Assembly: GCA_029265795.1 (NCBI GenBank)
Contig: JAJUGV010000017.1
Span: 1 to 41,277 of the forward strand
Direction: 5' to 3'
DNA length: 41,277 nucleotides
DNA from: Alcaligenaceae bacterium
GTDB taxonomy: Bacteria; Pseudomonadota; Gammaproteobacteria; Burkholderiales; Burkholderiaceae_B
Both the position numbers and the translations under genes were made by a program. Below, piece by piece: positions 8,508 through 16,582 of this stretch. The notes beneath the pieces are model-generated. The model was not told where the DNA came from and made no database searches. It was given only the letters and a program-made list of their open reading frames with translations. Each line of letters opens with the position of its first letter. The stretch's first letter is position 1.

Positions 8508-9430
8508 TCGTGTTTGCGTCCCAACAGCCTGCTAAGAAAGCCCCGGCGGGCGGGGGAAAGTTCTACGATCCGATCGCTGCCCGTCAGCACCAGTTCGGGC
8601 ATCGTGGAAATACGGGAGAATTCTTCGCGCTCCAGCAATTCCAGTTGCTGCAGCCAGCTGCCCCAGTCTTGCACCAAGGCCGGGCCCTGCAGGTGGCGCA
8701 GCACGCGCAATTCCTTGCCTGAGCTCTGTGTCTGGAGCTTGAGTCGGGAAGGGGGCGCGCCCCCGTAAAGCCACACACTATTTATCGGCCGAAGGCCCCG
8801 GCTTTCACGATCCCGGTTGACGGGATGATCGAACCACAACATTTGCAGCTCGTTGACCAGGCGCCGCCATGGGCGCCCCGCATTGTCCTGCGTCCACCAG
8901 TCATTTACGGAGGTAATGCTGACCAAGGCGGGGCTGGCGGTCGCCGGACAATAATCGGCGGGCATGCCGACCCGCCAATGCATCGTGTCGAAGGAATTGA
9001 TTGAAAATCCGCTGTCGGGAAAATATTCAGCGGCGGCGCTAAATAACGCTGCGCTTTGATCGGGGCTGATTTCCAGTTCGGACGCTGGGATCAGTGCAGC
9101 ACCGTCCCGCGCAGGAGCAACATGCACAAGCTGTGCCAGCCATAGCGGCTGATCGGCCTGTGTCGGAACACCAGCATCGCGCGCATATACTGCAGCCAAT
9201 CCCGCGGAAGGGCGCTCGCCTGCGCCGGCCTCAAAACCGTGGCGGCGAAGCAACCAATATTCGTAGGGTGTGCAATAGGTGTCGGTGGGTACAGCGGAAA
9301 TGGTGTGCGCGTGGCCGTCGGCCAGCCAGCTCGCGAACTGAGGCGAACTTCTTTCAATATGCGAAGCAAGCTCATGCGCAAAGGCCGCCTCGGGCAGGGC
9401 GCCAGGTAGTACGATCTGCATTCCACGCAT
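8477..9430 (-). CDS. RpfE-type conserved protein, co-operonic with recJ
   Basis: A 317-residue soluble protein without a signal peptide. It resembles the conserved proteobacterial family annotated as 'regulatory protein RpfE type' or as a distant cofactor-independent phosphoglycerate-mutase relative. The resemblance rests on 'IVLPGALPE', 'ADGHAHTISA', 'CTPYEYWLLRRHGF' and the 'PINSVWLYGGA' segment. In Xanthomonas campestris rpfE lies next to recJ, and the same order here supports the assignment. Its biochemical role is not established. Two possible starts exist, ATG at 9430 or 9421; only 33 bases then separate it from the divergent lolC, so the real start may be the later one. Confidence 0.72.
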   Translation of the reverse strand: MRGMQIVLPGALPEAAFAHELASHIERSSPQFASWLADGHAHTISAVPTDTYCTPYEYWLLRRHGFEAGAGERPSAGLAAVYARDAGVPTQADQPLWLAQLVHVAPARDGAALIPASELEISPDQSAALFSAAAEYFPDSGFSINSFDTMHWRVGMPADYCPATASPALVSITSVNDWWTQDNAGRPWRRLVNELQMLWFDHPVNRDRESRGLRPINSVWLYGGAPPSRLKLQTQSSGKELRVLRHLQGPALVQDWGSWLQQLELLEREEFSRISTMPELVLTGSDRIVELSPARRGFLSRLLGRKHDWRRWWSVRN

Positions 9431-9437
9431 TGTAGTG

Positions 9438-9449
9438 TTTATCGATAAA
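9438..9449. promoter_or_regulatory. 12-base palindrome in a 33-base divergent gap
   Basis: TTTATCGATAAA is a perfect palindrome in the middle of the very short gap between the RpfE-like gene and lolC. Both promoters must be squeezed here or overlap the coding sequences. It may be a binding site or just AT-rich promoter DNA. Confidence 0.3.
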
Positions 9450-9463
9450 GGTGGCTTCAGGGC

Positions 9464-10735
9464 ATGTCTTATGAATTCTGGATAGGGGCGCGTTACGCGG
9501 GTCTGGCCCGATCGCGCCGGCGAGGCCGCTCCGGCGACCGTTTTGTTTCCTTTATTGCCGCCAGCTCAATGGCAGGTATCGCCCTGGGAGTGGCTGCCCT
9601 GATCATCGTTCTTTCCGTGATGAACGGTTTTCAGGTGCAGGTGCGTGATCGCATGCTGTCGGTATTGCCCCATATCGAGCTTTATGCGCCTGGTGTGCCG
9701 CATCAGCAAATGCTGGAAGAGTGGCAGAATCTGGCCGAACGTGTGTCCGGCGACCCGGCGATACAGGGCGCCGCCCCCTTCGTGGCCGCGCAAGGCATGA
9801 TTGCTCGCGGTCAGCTGTTGCAGGGTGTGCAGTTGCGTGGCATAGACCCGGCAGTTGAAGATCGGGTGTCGCAGCTGTCTGAGCAGTTTCTGGCCGGCAG
9901 CGCCGAGTCCCTCACGCCCGGCAGTTTCGGCATCGCTCTGGGAGTGCAGTTGGCTCGTGCCCTGCGGGTCAATCAGGGCGATACGGTCATGGTGATCGCA
10001 CCCCAAGGGTCGATTTCGCCGGCAGGGTTTACACCGCGCATGAGGCAGTTCACCGTCGCCGGGGTGTTTTCTACCGGTCACTACGAATATGACGCGGCCC
10101 TTGCCTTCATGAATGTTGAAGACGCCGGCCGGGTGTTCCGTGACAGCGGCAATAGCGGTGTGCGCTTACAGATTGACGATATGCAGACCGCCCCATTGGT
10201 GGCGCGTCGGCTGGAAGCAGCCTTACCTCAAGGTTTCCAGGCTCAGGATTGGACCCAAAATAACCGTACCTGGTTTGCCGCCGTGCAAACAGAAAAACGC
10301 ATGATGTTCATTATTCTGACGCTTATCGTGGCGGTAGCGGCTTTCAATCTGTTGTCGTCATTGGTGATGGCGGTTAAAGACAAGCGCTCTGACATTGCCA
10401 TCTTGCGAAGCATCGGTGCCACCCCGCGTGAAATCGCCCGTATTTTTCTGGTGCAGGGCAGCCTGATCGGCGTCGTAGGCACAGCCCTCGGCGTGGCGTT
10501 TGGTATGTTGGTGGCATTCAACGTGGATGTCATCGTGCCCTTTATCGAGAACCTGTTTGGCATTGAGTTTTTGCCACAGCAGATTTACTTCATCAGCCAG
10601 CTGCCCTCTGAGCCCCAGGCCCGCGACATCATTGTGGTAGCGGTTACCTCGCTCGTGCTGTCGTTGCTGGCCACCCTCTATCCCAGCTGGCGGGCTTCCG
10701 GTCTGCAACCCGCCCAGGTATTGCGTCATGACTGA
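9464..10735 (+). CDS. lolC: Lipoprotein-releasing ABC transporter permease (LolC/LolE family)
   Basis: A 423-residue inner-membrane protein of the LolC/LolE/FtsX class. With LolD it extracts outer-membrane lipoproteins from the inner membrane and hands them to LolA. The N-terminus 'YEFWIGARYAGLARSRRRGRSGDRFVSFI' and the first membrane segment (about residues 33-58) are family hallmarks. A periplasmic domain of about 220 residues follows, then three membrane helices with 'KDKRSDIAILRSIGATPREIARIFL', the coupling-helix region. AAAGGTGG at 9447-9454 is the likely ribosome-binding site. It overlaps lolD by 8 bases. Only one permease gene is present in the operon, so it may act as a homodimer, as in LolF-type systems, unless lolE lies elsewhere. 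Confidence 0.94.
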   Translation: MSYEFWIGARYAGLARSRRRGRSGDRFVSFIAASSMAGIALGVAALIIVLSVMNGFQVQVRDRMLSVLPHIELYAPGVPHQQMLEEWQNLAERVSGDPAIQGAAPFVAAQGMIARGQLLQGVQLRGIDPAVEDRVSQLSEQFLAGSAESLTPGSFGIALGVQLARALRVNQGDTVMVIAPQGSISPAGFTPRMRQFTVAGVFSTGHYEYDAALAFMNVEDAGRVFRDSGNSGVRLQIDDMQTAPLVARRLEAALPQGFQAQDWTQNNRTWFAAVQTEKRMMFIILTLIVAVAAFNLLSSLVMAVKDKRSDIAILRSIGATPREIARIFLVQGSLIGVVGTALGVAFGMLVAFNVDVIVPFIENLFGIEFLPQQIYFISQLPSEPQARDIIVVAVTSLVLSLLATLYPSWRASGLQPAQVLRHD

Positions 10736-11432
10736 AATCAAACCCCTTCCCGACGTGCTGCGCGCCCGCAATCTCGTCAAGCGCTACACCGAAAGTGGCA
10801 CGACGGTAGAAGTGCTGCGCGACGTCAGCCTGCATGTGGCTGCGGGCGAGATGGTGGCCATCGTGGGTGCGTCAGGCTCGGGCAAAAGCACTCTGCTGCA
10901 TCTGCTCGGCTTGCTCGACACGCCCACTTCCGGCTATGTAGAAGTGGACGGCCGGCGGGTAGACGGGCTGAACGAAGTCGCCCGTAGCCGCTTGCGTAAT
11001 CAACGATTAGGCTTTGTCTATCAGTTTCACCACCTACTGCCGGAGTTTTCTGCGGTGGATAACGTGGCCATGCCGTTGATCGTGCGGCGCGAGAAACGCA
11101 AGGCGGCGCGGGAGAGGGCCCGCGAAGTGCTGGTTCAAGTGGGCCTCGAGCACCGTATGGAGCACTTTCCGGGGCAATTATCCGGGGGTGAGCGCCAGCG
11201 AGTCGCCCTGGCCCGGGCGTTGGTCACGCGGCCCGGCTGCGTGCTGGCAGACGAGCCCACCGGCAACCTCGACCGTTACACGGCGGAAAGCATGTTCGAA
11301 CTGCTGCTGAAAGTGAACCAGGAGTTCGGAACAGCGCTTGCCATTGTCACTCATGATCCGGCACTAGCCGCCCTGGCACACCGCCAGTTGTTCATAGAAA
11401 AAGGTCAGTTACGAGACGACGCAACATGCTGA
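10728..11432 (+). CDS. lolD: Lipoprotein-releasing system ATP-binding protein LolD
   Basis: A 234-residue ABC ATPase that energises lipoprotein release from the inner membrane. Walker A GASGSGKST lies near residues 44-52, the Q-loop region reads 'RLGFVYQFHHLLPEF', the signature is LSGGERQRVALARAL, and Walker B is 'CVLADEPTGNLD', followed by the switch histidine in 'IVTHDPALA'. 'YQFHHLLPEFSAVDN' is characteristic of LolD rather than of MacB or FtsE. The start overlaps the end of lolC by 8 bases and its own end overlaps tatD by 7, so the three genes are translationally coupled. Confidence 0.96.
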   Translation: MTEIKPLPDVLRARNLVKRYTESGTTVEVLRDVSLHVAAGEMVAIVGASGSGKSTLLHLLGLLDTPTSGYVEVDGRRVDGLNEVARSRLRNQRLGFVYQFHHLLPEFSAVDNVAMPLIVRREKRKAARERAREVLVQVGLEHRMEHFPGQLSGGERQRVALARALVTRPGCVLADEPTGNLDRYTAESMFELLLKVNQEFGTALAIVTHDPALAALAHRQLFIEKGQLRDDATC

Positions 11433-12259
11433 TTGATACGCACTGCCATCTGGATGCAAGGGAGTTTGCAGAAGATCGCCCCACGGTTATTGCACGGGCC
11501 GAGCGGGCAGGGGTGGACGCGATCGTGATTCCGGCTATAGCGCGTGCTAATTTCGATGTCGTTCGTCAACTGGCACAGGAGTTTTCCGGCGGGTACTACG
11601 TTTTGGGCATCCACCCTATCGCGGTGCCAGAGGCACAGGACGAAGATCTACAATTCCTTGAGCAGCAAATTGAAGCGTCGTTACCCGATGCGCGTTTCGT
11701 CGGCATCGGAGAAATTGGATTGGATTTCTTTCTGCCCGCCCTCAAAGAGCCGGCCATGCGCGAAAAACAGGAACGCTATTTCGATGCGCAGTTGCGGCTC
11801 GCACAGCGCTTCGAGCTGCCGGTTATTGTCCATGTGCGTCGCTCGCAGGACGATGTCCTGAAGCATCTACGCCGCCGCGAGGGTGTTGCGGGCATTGCCC
11901 ATGCCTTCAATGGCAGCTTTCAGCAGGCGCAGCAATTCATTGACCGGGGGTTCGTGCTGGGCTTTGGCGGCGCGATGACGTTCGAGCGCTCATTGCAGAT
12001 TCGCCGCCTTGCCAGCCAATTGCCACTGGAGTCGCTGGTGCTTGAAACCGATGCGCCGGATATTCCGCCGGCCTGGTTAGGGCAGGCAGGCGGTGAACGG
12101 CAGCGTAATGAACCCTGCCATGTCGCGCGAATCGGGCAGGAGCTGGCTCAGTTGCGAGGCCTCGCTTACCAAGATGTGGTGGCGGCTACAGGCCGGAACG
12201 CGCGCCGGGTGTTGCCGCGCCTGGCGGGCGCCCCTTGCGGCGCAGATACCGTCGACTGA
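11426..12259 (+). CDS. tatD: TatD-family metal-dependent deoxyribonuclease
   Basis: A 277-residue TIM-barrel hydrolase of the TatD/YcfH family, which are 3'-5' DNases and AP-type nucleases acting on single strands. Metal-binding motifs are 'DTHCHLD' at the N-terminus (His6 and His8), 'GIGEIGLDF' in the middle, 'PVIVHVRRSQDD', 'GIAHAFNGS', and 'LETDAPDIPP' for the last aspartate. The length fits the family. It is the last gene of the lolC-lolD-tatD unit, overlapping lolD by 7 bases. A functional link to lipoprotein sorting is not implied; the neighbourhood may only reflect shared transcription. Confidence 0.93.
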   Translation: MLIDTHCHLDAREFAEDRPTVIARAERAGVDAIVIPAIARANFDVVRQLAQEFSGGYYVLGIHPIAVPEAQDEDLQFLEQQIEASLPDARFVGIGEIGLDFFLPALKEPAMREKQERYFDAQLRLAQRFELPVIVHVRRSQDDVLKHLRRREGVAGIAHAFNGSFQQAQQFIDRGFVLGFGGAMTFERSLQIRRLASQLPLESLVLETDAPDIPPAWLGQAGGERQRNEPCHVARIGQELAQLRGLAYQDVVAATGRNARRVLPRLAGAPCGADTVD

Positions 12260-12300
12260 GGGCCGACCCACCACGGCACGGCTAGCGTGAACGGTGCCAA

Positions 12301-13272
12301 TCAGTTGATCTTGAAACCCGTTTTTTCAACTACGCCAGACCAAACCTTTTGTTCGGAGACCAGCAGGTCGGCCAGTTGTTGACGGCTGGAGCCGACAATG
12401 CCAAAGCCCGCTTGTTCCAGCGTCTCACGCACCTTGGCGTCATTCAGGGCGGCAACCGTCGCCGCATTCAGCTTTTCCAGCACGTCTTCCGGCGTGCCCT
12501 TGGGCGCGAAGAATGCGAACCACGCGCCGAAGTTCACGTCCGGCATGCCCAGCTCTGCAAACGTCGGGATATCCGGCAGCATCTTATTGCGCTGCGCGCC
12601 GGTGATGGCAAGACCCTTCATCTTCCCGCCTGCAACCTGGGTGCTCGCCATGGCCGTTGTGATAAAGGCGCCTTCCACCTGAGCACTCACGATGGCGGTA
12701 ACCGCATCTCCCGTGGAGCGATAGTGGATGGGCTCAATCTCGAAATTGCCCGCTTCGGCCAGCAGCTCTGCACCGAAGTGACCGGGTGTGCCGGCGCCAA
12801 ACGTAGCAAAGTTGAATGCGTCGGGATGATCCGTAGCGGCCTTAACGAAGGCCGGCAGATCGGCATGCGGGGAATCGGGCGGAGTCACCAGCACGAAGTC
12901 GGCCCGTACCGCTTCGGTAATGGGCGCGAAATCGCGTAGGGGCTTGTAGGACAGCGAAGAGGTGGTCTCGGGTGAGATGCTGATCGAGCCGACCTCGCCA
13001 AGAAGAATGTTGTAGCCGTCTGCCGCTGCATTGGCCACGGAAAATGCCGCGATCTGCCCGCCTGCGCCGGTTTTGTTTTCTACTACCACAGCTTGCCCCA
13101 GTTCCTTGGCGAGGCGTTCACCCACGGTGCGCGCCACGATATCCGGCCCGGTGCCGGCGGGGAAGCCGACTGTCAGTCGTATGGGTTGTTCCGGCCAGGC
13201 GGCGGCCACTGTGGTGGAAGCTGCCAGCAGACAAGCTGTGGCAAGCAGTTTCCCGGTAGAAAGAAGTTTCAT
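12301..13272 (-). CDS. Bug-type tripartite tricarboxylate transporter substrate-binding protein
   Basis: A 323-residue periplasmic receptor with an N-terminal signal peptide cleaved near 'TVAAAWPEQPIRL'. 'WPEQPIRLTVGFPAGTGPDIVAR' and 'VVVENKTGAGGQIAA' are the typical opening of the TctC/Bug family, which is greatly expanded in Alcaligenaceae and binds carboxylated solutes. No TctA or TctB membrane subunit lies nearby, as is common for orphan Bug receptors. It follows the DUF3237 gene after 71 bases on the same strand; the gap holds an imperfect GC hairpin (13300-13307 with 13312-13319). Co-expression with the monooxygenase suggests it captures that pathway's substrate. Ligand unknown. Confidence 0.93.
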   Translation of the reverse strand: MKLLSTGKLLATACLLAASTTVAAAWPEQPIRLTVGFPAGTGPDIVARTVGERLAKELGQAVVVENKTGAGGQIAAFSVANAAADGYNILLGEVGSISISPETTSSLSYKPLRDFAPITEAVRADFVLVTPPDSPHADLPAFVKAATDHPDAFNFATFGAGTPGHFGAELLAEAGNFEIEPIHYRSTGDAVTAIVSAQVEGAFITTAMASTQVAGGKMKGLAITGAQRNKMLPDIPTFAELGMPDVNFGAWFAFFAPKGTPEDVLEKLNAATVAALNDAKVRETLEQAGFGIVGSSRQQLADLLVSEQKVWSGVVEKTGFKIN

Positions 13273-13343
13273 GGGGTGTCTCCAATATTGTTGATTATGG
13301 GCGGGCTACGCAGGCCGCCGATGTGGGGTTGTGTCGCGGCGGT

Positions 13344-13808
13344 TCAGGTGATGACATAGAAGTTCAGTTCGACTCTGTCAGGAAGTCGGACACCGGTTCC
13401 CACAAAGAGCCGTTCGTTCAACCAGAGCCAGGCCGGCGCGGCGGTTTCGAAACGCGGAATCGTGCGGAAATACACCCGGTCGCCGGCGACCGCTTCGCCA
13501 CGCATCAATGCCGCGGTGTCTTCGGGAGAAGCCACGCGGATGCCGGTGTTTTCCACATAAATGCGTTCGCCTGCGTCAGTCTCGATCACATAACGGGCGT
13601 GGATGTCCGTGAACGTGGCGGAGCGGATAGATTGAAAATCGGCGCCCCCGGGCAGGATCCGGCCCTTGAGCTGCGGGCCTTCTACGGTGCCTCCCAAAAG
13701 GGAAATTACGCGCCGCTGTCCGACGGGTGTGGCGCCGACCTCTAGTGGGGCGGCAACTTGAACTTGCAGCGTGGCAAGGTGTTCCAATATGGGTGGCGTA
13801 ATGGTCAT
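13344..13808 (-). CDS. DUF3237 domain-containing protein
   Basis: A 154-residue cytoplasmic protein matching the DUF3237 family in length and pattern: an opening with 'LQVQVAAPLEVGATPVGQRRVISLLGG', a central 'GRILPGGADFQ' and 'ATFTDIHARYVIETDAGERIYVENTG', and a C-terminal 'LNERLFVGTGVRL'. Members occur in catabolic clusters of Burkholderiales, but no activity is firmly assigned as far as I know. Its ATG overlaps the stop of the upstream monooxygenase gene by four bases, so the two are translated together and probably act in one pathway. Confidence 0.85.
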   Translation of the reverse strand: MTITPPILEHLATLQVQVAAPLEVGATPVGQRRVISLLGGTVEGPQLKGRILPGGADFQSIRSATFTDIHARYVIETDAGERIYVENTGIRVASPEDTAALMRGEAVAGDRVYFRTIPRFETAAPAWLWLNERLFVGTGVRLPDRVELNFYVIT

Positions 13809-15061
13809 GGCTGTCTCCGGCTGAACATTTGCGGATCAAAGCCCGCAATGCGCTTGTAACGTATCGAGATGGCTTCCAGTTCTTCTTGTGGAACCACGTC
13901 GTGGATGTCCGTAAAGCCCTGGGGTGCGCGTTCATGGGCGATTTGCATAACCTGCTCGGGCCCATTCAGCCGGTTGCGCAACACAATGCCCGACGTGGCC
14001 GGCAGGCGCTCCGCTTCGTACTCCAGCAGAGCGTGCTGCACGTCTTCGAGACCGTTGTGTTGGAATTCCTGCAGGCGGTCTGCCAGGCATCGTGCATCGC
14101 GTATCGCCTGAGCGGCACCATTGGAGCCAATGGGGTACATGGGGTGAGCGGCATCACCCAAAAGCGTCACGCGCCCGAAAGTCCAGCGCGGCAGTGGGTC
14201 CTTATCTACCAACGGGAACTCATAGATGGCCTTTGCCCCACGAATCACTTCGGGGATGTCGATCCAGTCCCACCGCCAATCTTTGAAGTGTTCCGCAAAC
14301 ACACTGGCGGCTACCTCGCGGTTCCAGTCAGTTTTAGGAAGTTCCGCTTGAGGCACGCGCAGTTCGGCAATCCAGTTGATCAGCGAGCGACCCTGCTTGC
14401 GTAAGGGTTCGGAAATGGGATAGCAGACGAATTTTTGATCTTGATGGCCGGCCATGAACATGCTGCGGCCGTCCAAATACGGTTCGCCTTCAGTAACGGC
14501 GCGCCACAACATGCGCCCGGAGTAACACAGCTGGTCGATATTTCCATGAAAGTGCCGGCGCACTGCAGAATGGATACCGTCGGCCGCAATCACCATATCC
14601 GCAGGACGTGTCGTGCGAGCCCCAGTGTTACGGTCGGTGAAATGGACGGTGACGCCGTTTTCATCTTGCTCAAGCGATTCAAAATGCATACCTGTGTGCA
14701 GGCATTGCGCACCCAGCCGCTCAACGACTGCGTCCGCCAGCAGCATCTGCAAGCCGCCACGGTGTATGGAAAATTGTGGAACGGGATAGCCTGCGGCGAC
14801 GCCCCGGGGTTCCTCCCAGATCTTCTGGCCGTAGCGGTTGTAGTAGTGCAGGGAAGAGGTTTCGATTGCCTGTTCCGCCAATTGCGGCAACAGCCCCAAC
14901 TCGTCGAGTTCGATGGCGGCGTGGGGAAGTAGATTGATGCCCACCCCCAACGGCCGTAGTTCCCGCACACTTTCGTAGATGTGGCAGTGAATTCCGCGTT
15001 GCTTCAGCATCAGGGCCAGACTGAGCCCACCGATGCCCGCGCCGATGATCATGACGTTCAA
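13805..15061 (-). CDS. FAD-dependent monooxygenase (flavin-dependent oxidoreductase)
   Basis: A 418-residue class A flavoprotein monooxygenase of the salicylate/6-hydroxynicotinate hydroxylase kind. The FAD-binding Rossmann motif is at the N-terminus ('IGAGIGGLSLALMLKQRG', residues 6-23). The DG motif is 'DMVIAADGIHSAVRR', and the GD motif is 'VTLLGDAAHPMYPIGSNGAAQAI'. The 'IGSNGAAQAI' sequence distinguishes it from plain salicylate hydroxylases. Members hydroxylate aromatic rings with NAD(P)H and oxygen. It heads an operon with the DUF3237 gene and a periplasmic receptor, divergent from a MarR regulator, with a perfect palindrome 16-34 bases upstream of its ATG. The substrate is probably an aromatic acid, by inference only. 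Confidence 0.9.
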   Translation of the reverse strand: MNVMIIGAGIGGLSLALMLKQRGIHCHIYESVRELRPLGVGINLLPHAAIELDELGLLPQLAEQAIETSSLHYYNRYGQKIWEEPRGVAAGYPVPQFSIHRGGLQMLLADAVVERLGAQCLHTGMHFESLEQDENGVTVHFTDRNTGARTTRPADMVIAADGIHSAVRRHFHGNIDQLCYSGRMLWRAVTEGEPYLDGRSMFMAGHQDQKFVCYPISEPLRKQGRSLINWIAELRVPQAELPKTDWNREVAASVFAEHFKDWRWDWIDIPEVIRGAKAIYEFPLVDKDPLPRWTFGRVTLLGDAAHPMYPIGSNGAAQAIRDARCLADRLQEFQHNGLEDVQHALLEYEAERLPATSGIVLRNRLNGPEQVMQIAHERAPQGFTDIHDVVPQEELEAISIRYKRIAGFDPQMFSRRQP

Positions 15062-15076
15062 GCGTGTCTCCTATTT

Positions 15077-15095
15077 TTGTTATGTATCATAACAA
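15077..15095. promoter_or_regulatory. Perfect 8-3-8 inverted repeat, candidate MarR operator
   Basis: TTGTTATG (15077-15084) and CATAACAA (15088-15095) are exact reverse complements around TAT. The 19-base size and AT-rich arms fit operators bound by MarR-family dimers. It lies just upstream of the monooxygenase operon and in the same 187-base gap as the divergent MarR gene. Binding by that regulator is inferred. Confidence 0.7.
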
Positions 15096-15248
15096 TGTTG
15101 GCGTGCACCTAAAACGTTTAGACCTATAAGGATTTACCCGGGCATGTACGTTCTTTGCCGAGCGTAGCGCGCCGCGGCCACTTGCGTTACAACAACGGCC
15201 AGCCTCATCGTTCCACTATCCGGCTCGTTTTTCAGAAGGAAAATCGTC

Positions 15249-15746
15249 TTGTCCAGCAGACCAAGCTCACGGCCCAATGTCCCGCGCCAGAAAACCGACG
15301 CGGCGCTTGACGTGGAGCTGGCGCCCGACCGTTCGTATGGCGTTCTCACGGAACTACTGGGCTACCGCCTGCGCCGCGCCCAGATCCGCATCTATCAAGA
15401 CTTTCTGGACGTTATGGATCCGTGGTCTATCACGCCGCCACGTTTTTCCGCCATGACCTTGATTCGTCATAATCGGGATTTAAAGCTTACTGATCTGGCT
15501 CGCGCCATGGGCATTGCGCGTTCGGGTGCAGTCGAAGTGGTGAACTCGCTGGAAAAGCTCGGCTATGTGCGTCGCAGCGCGTCGCCCACTGACCGGCGCG
15601 CCTATGCGCTGGTGCTGACCCGGGAGGGCGATGAGGTACTCGATGAGGTCACTGCATTGATCCGAGAGCACGACGCCCGCGTGAGCGCACGGCTGAGCGA
15701 TGAAGAGAGAACCCAATTAGGGGCGCTGCTGGATAGGCTGGGGTGA
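15249..15746 (+). CDS. MarR-family transcriptional regulator
   Basis: A 165-residue winged-helix protein. The core reads 'PRFSAMTLIRHNRDLKLTDLARAMGIARSGAVEVVNSLEKLGYVRRSASPTDRRAYALVLTREG', with the recognition helix around 'ARSGAVEVVNSLE' and the DxRxxxl-type wing 'TDRRAYALVLT'. The start is a TTG at 15249 supported by AGAAGGA (15234-15240), eight bases upstream; no ATG is available before the domain. MarR proteins usually repress until an aromatic or phenolic ligand releases them, which fits the divergent monooxygenase operon. The 19-base palindrome at 15077 is the likely binding site. Confidence 0.92.
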   Translation: MSSRPSSRPNVPRQKTDAALDVELAPDRSYGVLTELLGYRLRRAQIRIYQDFLDVMDPWSITPPRFSAMTLIRHNRDLKLTDLARAMGIARSGAVEVVNSLEKLGYVRRSASPTDRRAYALVLTREGDEVLDEVTALIREHDARVSARLSDEERTQLGALLDRLG

Positions 15747-15764
15747 ACGTCTCAATCGGCCCGC

Positions 15765-16442
15765 TTAAAACAGGGTTTCCTGAGCGGGGCGATCTTCCTG
15801 CGGTTGCGCGTCGAATACGTCTACCGCCGCCAACCTGAGCAGCGCTTGAGCCTCATCTTGGCTGCCCCACAGCCAGCAATCAACGTCTTCGGGCTCTATC
15901 GGGATGACCGAACGCTTGTCCTGCGCGTCGGGTGGTAGTTTTGGATCGGGCTTATGCATGCGCCGCATGAGCGGGTGGCCATCTGCGTTGATGGTAAGCA
16001 TGGTGAAAGTCTCAACCACTTCGCCGCTGGCGCGATCGACCCAGGTATTCCACAAGCCGGCCAGCCCCCATGGTGCCCCGTCAGTCCGCCGAAATCGCCA
16101 CCAGACATTTTTCCCGGTTTCCCAGCACGGCTCATCAAACGAGGCGGCCGGAATAATACAGCGTTGTCCCTGCGCCCAGGCCTGTCGGTAGGTCGGCTTC
16201 TGGGCGAGCTCTTCCGAGCGGGCGTTATTTGTGGTGTAGGGCAGGCGCGAAGCTTTGGCAAAGGGTGGGATCAATGACCACAGGCCAACCACCAGCTCAC
16301 GTTCCCCGCTGTTGCCACGAATAAAGGGGGCCAATGAACGGGGGTGAACCGTGGGCGACCAGAGCGGTAACGGATTCCGACCACCGATGTGCCAATAGGC
16401 CTCGATAGCGGCTTGATCCGGAGTGACGTAGCGGTTGCACAT
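15765..16442 (-). CDS. SOS response-associated peptidase (SRAP, YedK/HMCES family)
   Basis: A protein of about 225 residues. SRAP proteins form a covalent thiazolidine crosslink with abasic sites in single-stranded DNA through Cys2, so the start must give 'MC...'. The ATG at 16442 does so ('MCNRYVTPDQ'), and an upstream in-frame extension is therefore rejected. Other family features are 'ARSEELAQKPTYRQAWAQGQRCIIPAASFDE' (the asparagine/arginine and glutamate region), 'WGLAGLWNTW', 'FTMLTINADGHPLMRRMHKPDPKLPP' with the active-site-type histidine, and 'RSVIPIEPEDVDCWL'. It is divergent from comEC. No LexA box was recognised upstream. Confidence 0.93.
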   Translation of the reverse strand: MCNRYVTPDQAAIEAYWHIGGRNPLPLWSPTVHPRSLAPFIRGNSGERELVVGLWSLIPPFAKASRLPYTTNNARSEELAQKPTYRQAWAQGQRCIIPAASFDEPCWETGKNVWWRFRRTDGAPWGLAGLWNTWVDRASGEVVETFTMLTINADGHPLMRRMHKPDPKLPPDAQDKRSVIPIEPEDVDCWLWGSQDEAQALLRLAAVDVFDAQPQEDRPAQETLF

Positions 16443-16582
16443 GGCTTCATTCTTACTCTGCTCGCTGCATGACGCAACTTCTTCGGCAAGCGCGTACTTT
16501 TTCGGATGGTCAAAACGCAGCTCTATGCCTTCTTGAAGGCGTCTGTTCCATCTACGCTGAAGCTTTTTTGGAGCAAGTCCGC

